From Stratiformator vulcanicus (lineage in GTDB: Bacteria > Planctomycetota > Planctomycetia > Planctomycetales > Planctomycetaceae), in the NCBI RefSeq assembly GCF_007744515.1, contig NZ_CP036268.1, positions 2,519,712 through 2,583,711 on the forward strand: a DNA stretch of 64,000 nucleotides, read 5' to 3'. The position numbers and the translations under genes were made by a program. This document shows, piece after piece, positions 43,734 to 50,315 of the stretch (its first letter is position 1; each line of letters opens with the position of its first letter). The notes beneath the pieces were generated by a model that saw only the letters and a program-made list of their open reading frames with translations, was not told where the DNA came from and searched no databases.

Positions 43734-43849
43734 TAGACGACCTTAGCGCGTGCCGGTCCCCCGCGCAAGGTTTTTCGACCTGGCAGGAGACTGTCGTTGA
43801 AGTGTCATGCGACCGTATGACCGACGGTGAAGAATTGCGGAAGCCGTTG

Positions 43850-44110
43850 TCAGCAATGAGCCTGATCTTCACGGGCGATCGCCACCGAAGTCTCGGCGTA
43901 CGCGCGGATAGTCAGGTCGGCAATCGCCATCAGGTCCTGCATCCCAAAGTCACTTTCGATCGCGATGTAAGGTCGATTCGGATTGGCGGAAGGGGTGAAG
44001 CTGACACTGAAGGTGATTTTTCCGTCGGCGGTGATGTTCTTCCAGACTTCCGCTTTGACGCCGCGTTCGCGGAAAGACTTGAAGCGTGTTCGCTTGATCC
44101 AATATGTCAT
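43850..44110 (-). CDS. Small mobile-element protein, paralogue 2 of 3
   Basis: An 86-residue protein with an AAAGGAA site before its ATG. It reads IKRTRFKSFRERGVKAEVWK, then a strand-rich middle (GKITFSVSFTPSA) and the C-terminal helix GMQDLMAIADLTIRAYAETS. The first part is nearly collinear with paralogue 3 (IKNTPITTLRERGGLKATIW). The pattern R-G-x-(L)-K-A-x-(I/V)-W-x-N followed by S-V-x-F recurs in proteins carried by plasmids and integrative elements. No enzymatic motif is visible, and function is unknown. Confidence 0.78.
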   Translation of the reverse strand: MTYWIKRTRFKSFRERGVKAEVWKNITADGKITFSVSFTPSANPNRPYIAIESDFGMQDLMAIADLTIRAYAETSVAIAREDQAHC

Positions 44111-44142
44111 GAGAGATTCCTTTCTCGAAGTTAATGAATTGT

Positions 44143-44164
44143 GGTAGCAGTGCAGCGTGCTACC
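44143..44164. terminator. Hairpin between paralogue genes 3 and 2
   Basis: GGTAGCA (44143-44149) pairs with TGCTACC (44158-44164). It sits 38 bases below the stop of paralogue 3 in the leftward reading direction, in the spacer before paralogue 2. No strong T-run follows, so it may attenuate rather than terminate. Confidence 0.4.
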
Positions 44165-44202
44165 GATGACGCATTCGTCACCGGTAGCGTTGCCGCGATG
44201 GG

Positions 44203-44466
44203 TTATTCCTGGCTGTTGGAGTCCGCGTCTTTCTTGCGAAGTACGCTGACGTGATCGTGGGCTTTGGTCGCCAGATGGGCGAGGACCAGAAGATCGCTTT
44301 CATTGAAGCTCTTCGAGTCGTGGTAGCCGTCCTCGGATTTGTAAGTCCGGCTGAACTCGATGCTGTAGAAGTCGCCTCGCTGTGAAGAGTTCTTCCAGAT
44401 GGTGGCTTTAAGGCCGCCCCGTTCTCTGAGAGTGGTGATCGGTGTATTCTTGATTTGTGTCGCCAT
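44203..44466 (-). CDS. Small mobile-element protein, paralogue 3 of 3
   Basis: An 87-residue protein from ATG 44466, which has an AAAGGAG site 7 bases upstream; the longer in-frame ORF to 44580 lacks one and overlaps the neighbour. Sequence plan: basic N-terminus (ATQIKNTPITTLRERGG), LKATIWKNSSQRGDFYSIEF, SRTYKSEDGYHDSKSFNESD, then helix LLVLAHLATKAHDHVSVLRK. It is the most canonical member of the trio and of a family I associate with mobile elements, but whose function is not established. Confidence 0.8.
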   Translation of the reverse strand: MATQIKNTPITTLRERGGLKATIWKNSSQRGDFYSIEFSRTYKSEDGYHDSKSFNESDLLVLAHLATKAHDHVSVLRKKDADSNSQE

Positions 44467-44576
44467 AGTCGCTGCTCCTTTTGTGTTGTTGACCTGCTCA
44501 CCCCGTGCCAGGCAGGGTTCAAAACACGAAAGAGCAAGACCGGCGACTTCTGACAAATAGCATTGAAGCAACTCGC

Positions 44577-45587
44577 TCACGATTCGGTCTCCGCCACGGT
44601 CAGCAGAAAGTCAAGCAAAGCGCGATGAGTTCGGGCATCCCGCTCAACAATCGCTAGAAAAAGGCTTTCGCGACTCGGCACAACCGATGAAGCGACATCA
44701 TCAAGCGGTTTGATTGCCCATGCCTTTAGGCCGATCTTGGCCACCTTGTCGGTGGCGGCGACGACAGCGTCTAAGTAGGTAGCGGAGTAGGCTTGCCTCG
44801 CGCCACACATGCCGATGCAAATCGCTGCGTGTCGCTCTTGGTCTTTAACGGCGTAATGCGTCACGACATAGCCAATTGCTTCGTCGCTTTCGTCGAACTT
44901 CAGTACTGCGGAAAACCGATCGATCTTGAGCAATCGAGCAACGTCAGCCTTGGCCTGCTCGAAGAACTCCCGCGCTGCCTCAATCTCAAAGCGACTAAAA
45001 AAATCTAGACTTCCCAATTGCCAACCGAGCGGGATACCGAACCGTAGTGGTTCCAACTCGTTAAACCGGATCAGCTTCGAAAGCTCGCCCGGAGCCTTCG
45101 AAGCCATTCGATCGATCAACAGCCGTTGCGACTTGATTGCTAGTTCGGTGTCGGCGTTCGGCAGCTTCACGTCGGCGATGCGGTTTAACGGCACTCCAAG
45201 CGCGAACGAAATCGCATAGAGCTTTTCCGTTTCGGTCGACGCGATTTTTCCCTGCTCAAGCCGCGAAATCGTCGACTGATCGACACCGGCTTCCGCCGCG
45301 AGGTCGCCCTGCGTGCGAAGTTCGGTACGAGCAAGCCGCAGGGCCTTGATGGCCTTACCCACGGGCCGCAGCGCGGCCGGATAATCGCCGCCAAAGATCG
45401 TGCGGAGATTTTCGACGATGCGCTCGAAATCTTCGTCGTAAGTCCGGGAAGGGGCCATGCGGCAATATGCATCGGGTGCATAAAACGTGTTTCGACGGCA
45501 GTGATCGCAAAGCGAATGATGCTCGCAACTGACACCGCCTAGTTTCGCATCCGACGCGGAGAAGACCAATGCCTGACGACCGCACAT
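44577..45587 (-). CDS. XRE-type regulator with N-terminal Cys cluster and large C-terminal domain
   Basis: A protein of about 336 residues. It begins with a Cys/His cluster (CGRQ..., CEHHSLCDHCRR), then a Cro/C1-type HTH (LRTQGDLAAEAGVDQSTISR, LEQGKIASTETEKLYAISFA) and a C-terminal ~200-residue domain without a known motif. The upstream codons add a Cys completing a CEMC pair, so the true start may lie a little before ATG 45587, although no ATG exists there and the reading then overlaps the divergent gene more. Two CxxC pairs would make a zinc ribbon. It may regulate element genes in response to a ligand or redox state; this is inference. Confidence 0.7.
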   Translation of the reverse strand: MCGRQALVFSASDAKLGGVSCEHHSLCDHCRRNTFYAPDAYCRMAPSRTYDEDFERIVENLRTIFGGDYPAALRPVGKAIKALRLARTELRTQGDLAAEAGVDQSTISRLEQGKIASTETEKLYAISFALGVPLNRIADVKLPNADTELAIKSQRLLIDRMASKAPGELSKLIRFNELEPLRFGIPLGWQLGSLDFFSRFEIEAAREFFEQAKADVARLLKIDRFSAVLKFDESDEAIGYVVTHYAVKDQERHAAICIGMCGARQAYSATYLDAVVAATDKVAKIGLKAWAIKPLDDVASSVVPSRESLFLAIVERDARTHRALLDFLLTVAETES

Positions 45588-45946
45588 TTCGCAACGCCCC
45601 GTCAGCCGGGCCGGAATTCGAGCAGGCCCGGAACGGATTGCCTGCCGAAGCCGAGCATGAAATCGATCAAGACCTCGCGACGCCCGCCCCCGAAATGCAC
45701 CTGCGGCCCGGCGGACACTTGGAGCAGTCGGTTCATGAGGAACTCGACTCCGCCGCCCGGAATAACATTCAGGCCGCACGGGACCGGTTCGCCGACGGCA
45801 TCGGCGAGGACGGTCAACCGCTTGATATTGAGCAGGTGCCGGGAGCCGCCCTCGATTACGAAGCGTGGCTCGATCGGACGGCCGATGAGATGGAGCGGAA
45901 CATCCGTGACCGCTTCAACCACGCCAATGAACTCGAACGCGACTGA
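45569..45946 (+). CDS. Acidic hypothetical protein
   Basis: A 125-residue acidic protein, hydrophilic and largely helical toward the C-terminus (EAWLDRTADEMERNIRDRFN). A GGAG site 9 bases before the ATG supports the start. It is rich in Asp, Glu, Ala and Arg and has no recognised domain. Its first 19 bases overlap the start of the divergent XRE-type gene, leaving little room for separate promoters. The coiled-coil gene follows 21 bases downstream, so the two are probably co-transcribed. Function unknown. Confidence 0.62.
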   Translation: MPDDRTFRNAPSAGPEFEQARNGLPAEAEHEIDQDLATPAPEMHLRPGGHLEQSVHEELDSAARNNIQAARDRFADGIGEDGQPLDIEQVPGAALDYEAWLDRTADEMERNIRDRFNHANELERD

Positions 45947-45967
45947 CGGTCGCGGAAGGGAACGAAC

Positions 45968-46363
45968 ATGGATTTCTCGACCGAGAAAATCGAGCACGCA
46001 CTGCGGGAGGAATTAACCCCGCTTGACGCCGAGGCGGAGCAACTACGGGCACGGCTGCATCACATCGACGAGCAACGAAACCGCCTCAACGCGGCACTGG
46101 CCGCATTAGCCGGTGGGGGCGGCTCTCGACCGCGAAAGCGTCCCGCCAAACCGGCCGCCACGAAAGCGGAAGTCATCGACATCATCGCCGGTCTGCTCCG
46201 CGAGCAACCGGCGCTGCCGGTCGACGAACTGCAGAAACAAATCAAAGAAAAGCTGACGAAGGAGCTGGGACGGAGCCTCAACGGCTTCGCCCTGCGGTTT
46301 AAAGAGGCCACGGCCGATCGGAGATTTCAGCGAAGCTCCGACGGCTTAATCAGCCTCTCCTGA
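45968..46363 (+). CDS. Coiled-coil hypothetical protein
   Basis: A 131-residue protein with a strong GGAAGGGAAC site before its ATG. Residues ~5-45 form a heptad-like helix (REELTPLDAEAEQLRARLHH, IDEQRNRLNAALAALAG), followed by a Gly/Pro/Lys-rich linker (GGGGSRPRKRPAKPAA). The C-terminal helical domain reads EVIDIIAGLLREQPALPVDE, with a winged-helix-like feel. The basic linker suggests DNA association. It lies directly before the iteron-like repeats, so a replication or control role is conceivable but unproven. Confidence 0.7.
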   Translation: MDFSTEKIEHALREELTPLDAEAEQLRARLHHIDEQRNRLNAALAALAGGGGSRPRKRPAKPAATKAEVIDIIAGLLREQPALPVDELQKQIKEKLTKELGRSLNGFALRFKEATADRRFQRSSDGLISLS

Positions 46364-46436
46364 AAGTCTGATCTGACAATTTCATCCACAGTCCGGCCGG
46401 GCCTCTATAGGTCTTAAAGGTAGAGTCTAAAGGATG

Positions 46437-46539
46437 GGGTGACTCATTATGCGTGGCGAGGGGTGACCGTTTATGCGTGACAATTTTCAAATCCGTCAAG
46501 ATTACCATCGATTCGCGAGGGGGTGACCGATTATGCGTG
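46437..46539 (+). repeat. Three iteron-like direct repeats (19 bp)
   Basis: Three same-orientation copies of GGGTGAC-ynn-TTATGCGTG occur at 46437-46455, 46461-46479 and 46521-46539. The sequences are GGGTGACTCATTATGCGTG, GGGTGACCGTTTATGCGTG and GGGTGACCGATTATGCGTG. The first two are spaced 24 bp apart, the third 60 bp further. They could be iterons of a replication origin for the element's RepA, or operator sites for the HTH protein whose ATG falls inside the third copy. Confidence 0.72.
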
Positions 46540-46874
46540 GACAACATCAACGATACAACGGGTTTTCCACACCCGAGCTTGACGTGGGTTCCCGAGCCGA
46601 CGAGGCGATCGAACGGCTCGATGACCGCTTGCGGTCGATCGAGGAGAAACTGATCGCGCTCATTGAGCAGCGGGTGCCGCAGGCTTACTACTCGACCGCC
46701 GATGCCGCAAAGCTGCTCGGCAAGGCCGAATTCACGTTCCGCGAATGGTGTCGGCTCGGCCGGGTCCACGCTGAGAAAAGGCAGTGCGGACGCGGCCGCG
46801 CCAAGGAATGGATTCTGTCAAACGACGAATTAATGCGGGTCAGATCGGAAGGATTACTTCCGATCGACCCTTAA
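46533..46874 (+). CDS. MerR/excisionase-like helix-turn-helix protein
   Basis: A 113-residue protein. The C-terminal ~55 residues form a helix-turn-helix of the HTH_17/excisionase type (YYSTADAAKLLGKAEFTFRE, then WCRLGRVHAEKRQCGRGR). A helical segment (IERLDDRLRSIEEKLIALIE) that could dimerise precedes it. Small HTH_17 proteins on integrated elements often act as recombination directionality factors or regulators. The ATG at 46533 falls in the third iteron-like repeat, suggesting autoregulation; no strong ribosome site separates them, so a later start is possible. Confidence 0.78.
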   Translation: MRGQHQRYNGFSTPELDVGSRADEAIERLDDRLRSIEEKLIALIEQRVPQAYYSTADAAKLLGKAEFTFREWCRLGRVHAEKRQCGRGRAKEWILSNDELMRVRSEGLLPIDP

Positions 46875-47025
46875 ACCACTTCAATTGCAATGCGTTCCCG
46901 ACGCAACTCGTTAGAGCCGCAAATTCAACGCTTTTTTCGGGTCGGCAACAGTATTCGACACCTTAAAACTTCACCGGTTGGCAATGTCGCCAAACAATTC
47001 TTTCCTCGATTAGGAGTGCGGAACA

Positions 47026-47166
47026 ATGAGCCAGCAGAAAGCCACGAACGACGCGATCCGGGATGTGACGGCGGGTAAAGCCCCCGCCAACAATCCGAAT
47101 TGGACCGCGCAAGAGCGTCAGACCTATAACGCGGTCTATAACCAGAACAAGAACTCCACGAAGTGA
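47026..47166 (+). CDS. 46-residue small protein
   Basis: A short gene with an AGGAG site 9 bases before its ATG. The product begins MSQQKATNDAIRDVTAGKAP, has a central NNPNWTAQERQTYNAVYNQN and ends KNSTK. It is hydrophilic, rich in Asn, Gln, Thr and Ala, and has no hydrophobic segment. A very strong intrinsic terminator begins 12 bases after the stop, supporting a real transcription unit. No family recognised. Its neighbours belong to the transfer module. Confidence 0.6.
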   Translation: MSQQKATNDAIRDVTAGKAPANNPNWTAQERQTYNAVYNQNKNSTK

Positions 47167-47177
47167 TGTCCGTTGCA

Positions 47178-47209
47178 GGCCCGTCCCGCCCGGGCGGGAC
47201 GGGCCTTTT
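47178..47209 (+). terminator. Strong intrinsic terminator
   Basis: GGCCCGTCCCGCCC (47178-47191) is perfectly inverted at 47192-47205 and followed by TTTT. A 14-bp GC-rich perfect stem with a T-run directly after the 46-residue gene makes this one of the clearest terminators in the window. Confidence 0.9.
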
Positions 47210-47236
47210 CGATGCTCTTAATCGATGGAGAGACCA

Positions 47237-47806
47237 ATGATCCTTGTTGACAACAGCCTCGGCGGTGATCCAAGAATCTATCGCAATCGAAAAGGCACTT
47301 TCTGGCGGATCGCCGCCAAGCGGCAGGGGCGGACCGCAACCGCGTTCACCATCGCCCTATTGCCCGCGATGTTCTTCGCCGCGTCCTCGGCCGACTCGAT
47401 GGAGGGTGATTTATCGCCGCTCCTGATGTTCGGCTTCTGCTTATTCGGCCTGACCCTGATGATCCGCTCAATGATCCCCGACGTGGCCATCACGATCGAT
47501 AATAAGAGAATTAAAGGCCCGCACGGCTCGGTGAAGCTAAGTGAAATTACGGCGGAAGGTTTGGGCGTCATTGCACTGCCAATGGAGATTCGGCAGCCGA
47601 ACGGCAAGGTGAAACAGGCCGGATCACGCATCGTTCTGACCTGGGGCTTTCAGCACTCGATGGTGCAAAAGATTGTCGACCTGCCGCTCGATCACGATCT
47701 CGAACTAGCCCGAAAAGTCCGCGCAGCCATCTTGCTCGTACTTCACGGTGGAGACGAGAACCGCATCTACGCGCAGGCCCCCGGCATTCATGCCGTCGGC
47801 TCTTAA
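47237..47806 (+). CDS. Two-TM membrane protein upstream of the coupling protein
   Basis: A 189-residue protein from ATG 47237, which has a GGAG site. Two hydrophobic helices lie in the first half (AFTIALLPAMFFAASS and LLMFGFCLFGLTLMIRSMI), with an N-terminal basic segment (RNRKGTFWRIAAKRQGRTA). The rest is a small soluble domain with beta character (VAITIDNKRIKGPHGSVKLS). The VirD4/TraG-like gene follows 30 bases later and lacks its own membrane helices. A split membrane anchor for that ATPase is therefore a reasonable inference, but not demonstrated. Confidence 0.7.
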   Translation: MILVDNSLGGDPRIYRNRKGTFWRIAAKRQGRTATAFTIALLPAMFFAASSADSMEGDLSPLLMFGFCLFGLTLMIRSMIPDVAITIDNKRIKGPHGSVKLSEITAEGLGVIALPMEIRQPNGKVKQAGSRIVLTWGFQHSMVQKIVDLPLDHDLELARKVRAAILLVLHGGDENRIYAQAPGIHAVGS

Positions 47807-47836
47807 TTAACGAACTCAAAGAAAGGGAAAAAGAAT

Positions 47837-49351
47837 ATGTTGAATCGCACGCAACCGCCGGCGTTTCTGGCGGACCTTCCGCGCGGGACGCCCGGCACGG
47901 CCCAGCAGGGGCCGCGTCAATCGCAGGAATTCGCATCACTCAAGGAAATTCAGACGAGACTGGCCTACGATCGCGACGGCGTTTTTCTCGGCATCGTCGA
48001 CGCGGCCATCAAGCACGATCCCAAAGCCCGACCCGGAGCCGATCCCCGCTATGCGGCCGGATCACCTAAGAACTTCGTCGGCGTGAATGACGATCGGCAT
48101 GTCTTCACCGTCGCATCGAGCCGCTCTGGGAAGGGGCGTTCGGTCTTAATTCCGAACCTGCTGATGTACCCGCATTCGACGATCGCGATCGATCCGAAGG
48201 GCGAACTTGCAACGGAGACGGCCAACCACCGCCAATCGAAACGCGGCAATGATGTCGTCGTGCTCGATCCGTTCGGCGTCAGCCAAGGATGCGAAAAACT
48301 CCGGGGCGGGTTTAATCCGTTCGACGGAATCATTGAACGAACCTTAATTGAGTCGAGCATTCTGATCGCCGATGCGCTCGTCGTGGATGAGCGGGATGGC
48401 AAGAACGTCCATTGGTCGGAAGCCGCGAAGTCGTTTCTGCGCGGGCTTATCGTGCATGTGAAGACGGGTGCCAAATTCGAGGGGCGACGGCATCTGGGCA
48501 CCGTCCGCGAACTCGCCAGCATGGCGGAGTCGGGCGGCAGCAAGGATAAATTAAGTGATGTCGCCTCGGGAATGATCGCCAATGATGTCGCGGATGGCTT
48601 TGTGAGGCGGTCCGCCTATGACTTTTTCACGAAGCCGGACAACGAACGTGGCGGAGTCCTGTCGACACTGAACCGGAATCTAATGTTCTTAGACCTGCCG
48701 GAGATTAAACGTTCGGTGATCCAGTCGTCTCTGTCGCTGTCCGCCCTTAAGAAGAAACCGACGACCGTCTATTTATGCCTTCCCGCCCGGCACATGGCCA
48801 CCTGCAGCCGTTGGCTGCGACTATTAATTAACCTCACGATCCAAAGCATCGAGATGACGCCCGCCAGTCCGAACATGCCGGGACGGGTCTATATGTTGCT
48901 CGACGAAATGCCGGTGCTGGGTCGGATGGAATCGATCGTCAGTGCCGCCGGTGAGGTGGCCGGTCACGGCCTGCGGATGCACTATGTGTTCCAAGACCTG
49001 ACGCAGGCCAAAGACATCTACGGCGACCGCTGGCAAACCTTCGTTGCCAACTCCGGCGTCGTGCAATGCTTCTCGGCCAACGACATCTTTACGGCCGAGT
49101 GGATCTCCAAACGCCTCGGCCGCACGACCGTCGCCTACAGCGAGCGCAGCGGAGCCTCCGGCATGGCCCTCGCCAGCCAACCCTTCGCGGGCACGGGAAG
49201 AACCGAAACCGTCGACCTCCTCGCCCCGCACGAAGTGATGCGCTACTTCGCCCGCGAAGATCGCCACCTGCGGCAACTACTACTCATCTCCGGCCAACCG
49301 CCGGTCGTGTGTCAGAAGGCTTACTACGATAAAATCGGAAGTCTCCTTTGA
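47837..49351 (+). CDS. Type IV coupling protein (VirD4/TraG-like), without N-terminal TM segment
   Basis: A 504-residue conjugative coupling ATPase. The nucleotide loop is SSRSGKGRS (~94-102), followed by the family's IAIDPKGELATETA and VVVLDPFGVS; the Walker B strand is VYMLLDEMPVLGRM, and the C-terminal part holds the FQDLTQAKDIYGD motif. Canonical TraG/VirD4 proteins have two N-terminal transmembrane helices; here the N-terminus is soluble (PAFLADLPRGTPGTAQQG). The preceding two-TM protein may supply this part. It would link the relaxosome to a helper's secretion channel. It is the last transfer gene before the metal cargo. Confidence 0.91.
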   Translation: MLNRTQPPAFLADLPRGTPGTAQQGPRQSQEFASLKEIQTRLAYDRDGVFLGIVDAAIKHDPKARPGADPRYAAGSPKNFVGVNDDRHVFTVASSRSGKGRSVLIPNLLMYPHSTIAIDPKGELATETANHRQSKRGNDVVVLDPFGVSQGCEKLRGGFNPFDGIIERTLIESSILIADALVVDERDGKNVHWSEAAKSFLRGLIVHVKTGAKFEGRRHLGTVRELASMAESGGSKDKLSDVASGMIANDVADGFVRRSAYDFFTKPDNERGGVLSTLNRNLMFLDLPEIKRSVIQSSLSLSALKKKPTTVYLCLPARHMATCSRWLRLLINLTIQSIEMTPASPNMPGRVYMLLDEMPVLGRMESIVSAAGEVAGHGLRMHYVFQDLTQAKDIYGDRWQTFVANSGVVQCFSANDIFTAEWISKRLGRTTVAYSERSGASGMALASQPFAGTGRTETVDLLAPHEVMRYFAREDRHLRQLLLISGQPPVVCQKAYYDKIGSLL

Positions 49352-49767
49352 GTTGCTCGGGAGAAAGTCCGAATTTGTCGACCAATCCTGTTTAAGCAAG
49401 TCCAACTTAAGAAATTGCAGATTTTAGGCCAGATTGACGTTTTGAGCGTAGTGGGGAGGACTCGAACCTCCGATCCCGTAGGGAATATGATGCTGTTTCG
49501 AATGCAACATTGTTGCAATAAATCTCTCTGCAAACTCTCCGGAACAATCGGATGCGGCCGGACATCGAGAACATACACGCCATCACGATCCACGTCAGCA
49601 AATCTCAGTTTTTCTTGCCGACTTCGTTTTTGCCGCGTCGCAGCACCCCGGCGGAAGTCGAATGACTCTGTTCTTCCCGATTTCATGAGTGTGAAAAAGC
49701 GGCACCCGGTACCTCGTATTGATATAGTCGGGACTGCAGATTATCATTCCCTCTGAAGTGACATCTC
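49352..49767. other. Gene-free junction between transfer module and metal cargo
   Basis: 416 bases with no supported gene; the open frames are short or antisense. It contains a tRNA-like 3' fragment at 49447-49486 (listed separately) and lies at a functional boundary, transfer genes on the left and metal resistance on the right. The promoter of the metal operon should be in the right part, but no clear -35/-10 pair was identified. Confidence 0.5.
49447..49486 (-). pseudogene. tRNA 3'-end-like fragment (T arm and variable arm)
   Basis: Read on the minus strand, the sequence has a possible variable-arm hairpin (TCCC-tac-GGGA), a T arm GGAGG-TTCGAGT-CCTCC with a good T-loop, and an acceptor-like CCACTAC-G 3' strand. 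The matching 5' acceptor (GTAGTGG) and the D and anticodon arms are not found upstream on that strand. It may be the relic of an older attachment site or a broken class II tRNA gene. It could also be coincidental. Confidence 0.45.
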
Positions 49768-50193
49768 GTGGAAATCGTCTTGCTCGCAAAATTCGCCAAC
49801 CTTTTTTCCGCTGTAGGCATCGTCCTGTCCGGGCTGGCGTTGCCGCACGCGCACGGGTCTGCGGCGGTCGGTGAGCCGGACGACCACGCACACCGGCCAC
49901 ATTTCCACTTCGGTCAGCACGGGCACTGCGACTGCCACGAGCACGGTGAACATGATGACGAAAATACACCCGCCCCGCCGCATGACGATGACGCGGTCTA
50001 TGTCGACGGCGATCTGATCGCCGCAACAAGCGGCGTGAAGGTACCTTCGGTCCTCGAAACATCGCCCCTGTGGATGGCGATGGAAGTCGCGGACTCCAGT
50101 CCCTCTCGGATTGGCTGGCGAGTGGCCTTGAGGCGACCGCCGGACCGGGATGCTCTGCCCGTCTACCTGCGGACGGAATCGCTTCGCTTGTAG
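49768..50193 (+). CDS. His-rich protein upstream of the metal efflux pump
   Basis: A 141-residue protein beginning at GTG 49768. The N-terminal hydrophobic segment IVLLAKFANLFSAVGIVLSG may be a signal or membrane anchor. A metal-binding-like region follows, rich in His, Asp and Cys (DDHAHRPHFHFGQHGHCDCH, EHGEHDDENTPAPPHDDD). The last third has no domain that I recognise. Its position directly before the CzcB-like adaptor suggests a periplasmic metal chaperone or sensor. No ribosome site is obvious. Comparable His-rich ORFs often precede planctomycete CzcA operons, but this is a recollection, not a search. Confidence 0.62.
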   Translation: MEIVLLAKFANLFSAVGIVLSGLALPHAHGSAAVGEPDDHAHRPHFHFGQHGHCDCHEHGEHDDENTPAPPHDDDAVYVDGDLIAATSGVKVPSVLETSPLWMAMEVADSSPSRIGWRVALRRPPDRDALPVYLRTESLRL

Positions 50194-50315
50194 GCCGACC
50201 ACGCTTGCCTCGTGCCGCACGGAAATCCGCTCGGGTTCCGTCCGCGGCGTGACAAGTCTCTGTCGCCTCGCTTCCGCAAATGAGTGGACGGGGCTGCGTG
50301 GTTGGAGCCTTACAC

